Source: Bacteroidota bacterium (GTDB lineage: Bacteria; Bacteroidota; Bacteroidia; Flavobacteriales; Weeksellaceae). Taken from it: a stretch of 23,082 bases of DNA. Of the stretch, positions 23,035 through 23,082 are shown piece after piece. The DNA lies in NCBI GenBank assembly GCA_023433225.1, contig JAEZDQ010000004.1:1-23082 (forward strand), read 5' to 3'. Position 1 is the first letter of the stretch. Each line of letters starts with the position of its first letter. The position numbers were made by a program, and so were the translations under genes. Under the pieces are notes generated by a model. It saw only the letters and a program-made list of their open reading frames with translations, made no database searches and was not told where the DNA came from.

Positions 23035-23082
23035 CTATTTAACAGGAACTTGAAACAAAAAATCACCAGCTTCCGCTTGCGC
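23035..23082 (-). CDS. C-terminal end of a gene truncated by the window edge
   Basis: The minus strand reads 15 codons from the window edge (AQAEAGDFLFQVPVK) and then TAG at 23037-23035. The uninterrupted frame, its protein-like composition and the six-base spacing to the next start make it the tail of an upstream gene. Too little is present to name it. Confidence 0.55.
   Translation of the reverse strand, partial: AQAEAGDFLFQVPVK

Noticed and set aside
1..23082. Mobile elements, CRISPR arrays, tRNA or rRNA genes
   Set aside because: No transposase, integrase, repeat-spacer pattern or cloverleaf sequence was visible on either strand; gene content is core chromosomal.

Overview
The window looks like chromosomal core DNA of a member of the Bacteroidota, most likely Flavobacteriia. 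The evidence is a type IX secretion (T9SS) sorting domain, a short proline-rich protein ending in an LPVDQY plus membrane-helix tail, several DUF families typical of this phylum (DUF3822, DUF4129, DUF4349, DUF4350), repeated TAnnTTTG promoter boxes, almost no Shine-Dalgarno sites, and AT-rich intergenic DNA. I see no phage, transposon, CRISPR array, tRNA or rRNA.

Layout. 1-6343: an RDD membrane protein (minus) is divergent from a tightly overlapping five-gene plus-strand operon, SpoIIM/DUF95 - DUF4129 - DUF4350 lipoprotein - MoxR AAA+ ATPase - DUF58. This is a conserved but functionally unexplained membrane/ATPase module. 6366-10002 (minus): a TlpA-like periplasmic thiol-disulfide protein, then, behind a clear terminator, a T9SS cargo gene followed by the small LPVDQY-tail protein. 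10142-13675 (minus): the proteostasis block clpX, clpP and tig (trigger factor). clpP and tig form one operon; a terminator and a separate promoter set clpX apart. An unannotated 43-codon frame lies between clpP and clpX. 13827-16043 (plus): a YqeY-like protein, an RlpA-like cell-wall protein with its own promoter and terminator, and a membrane-anchored endonuclease/exonuclease/phosphatase-fold protein. 16040-17340 (minus): rsmD and a DUF3822 gene that overlap. 17548-18474 (plus): a DUF4349 lipoprotein. 18583-21074 (plus): an overlapping operon of kdsB, a KdnB-like Kdo 8-oxidase and a LolA-like periplasmic protein, pointing to 8-amino-Kdo lipopolysaccharide. 21079-23082 (minus): a dGTPase-family HD phosphohydrolase, a secreted beta-rich protein, and the last 15 codons of another gene.

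Most of this is ordinary housekeeping. The parts most worth a second look are the MoxR/DUF58/SpoIIM module, the T9SS cargo plus LPVDQY-tail pair, the kdsB-kdnB pairing, the histidine-rich tail on trigger factor, and three possible short reading frames that are easily missed (near 20-139, 11453-11584 and 14358-14429). Four of about 22 genes appear to start at TTG, so start prediction needs care here.
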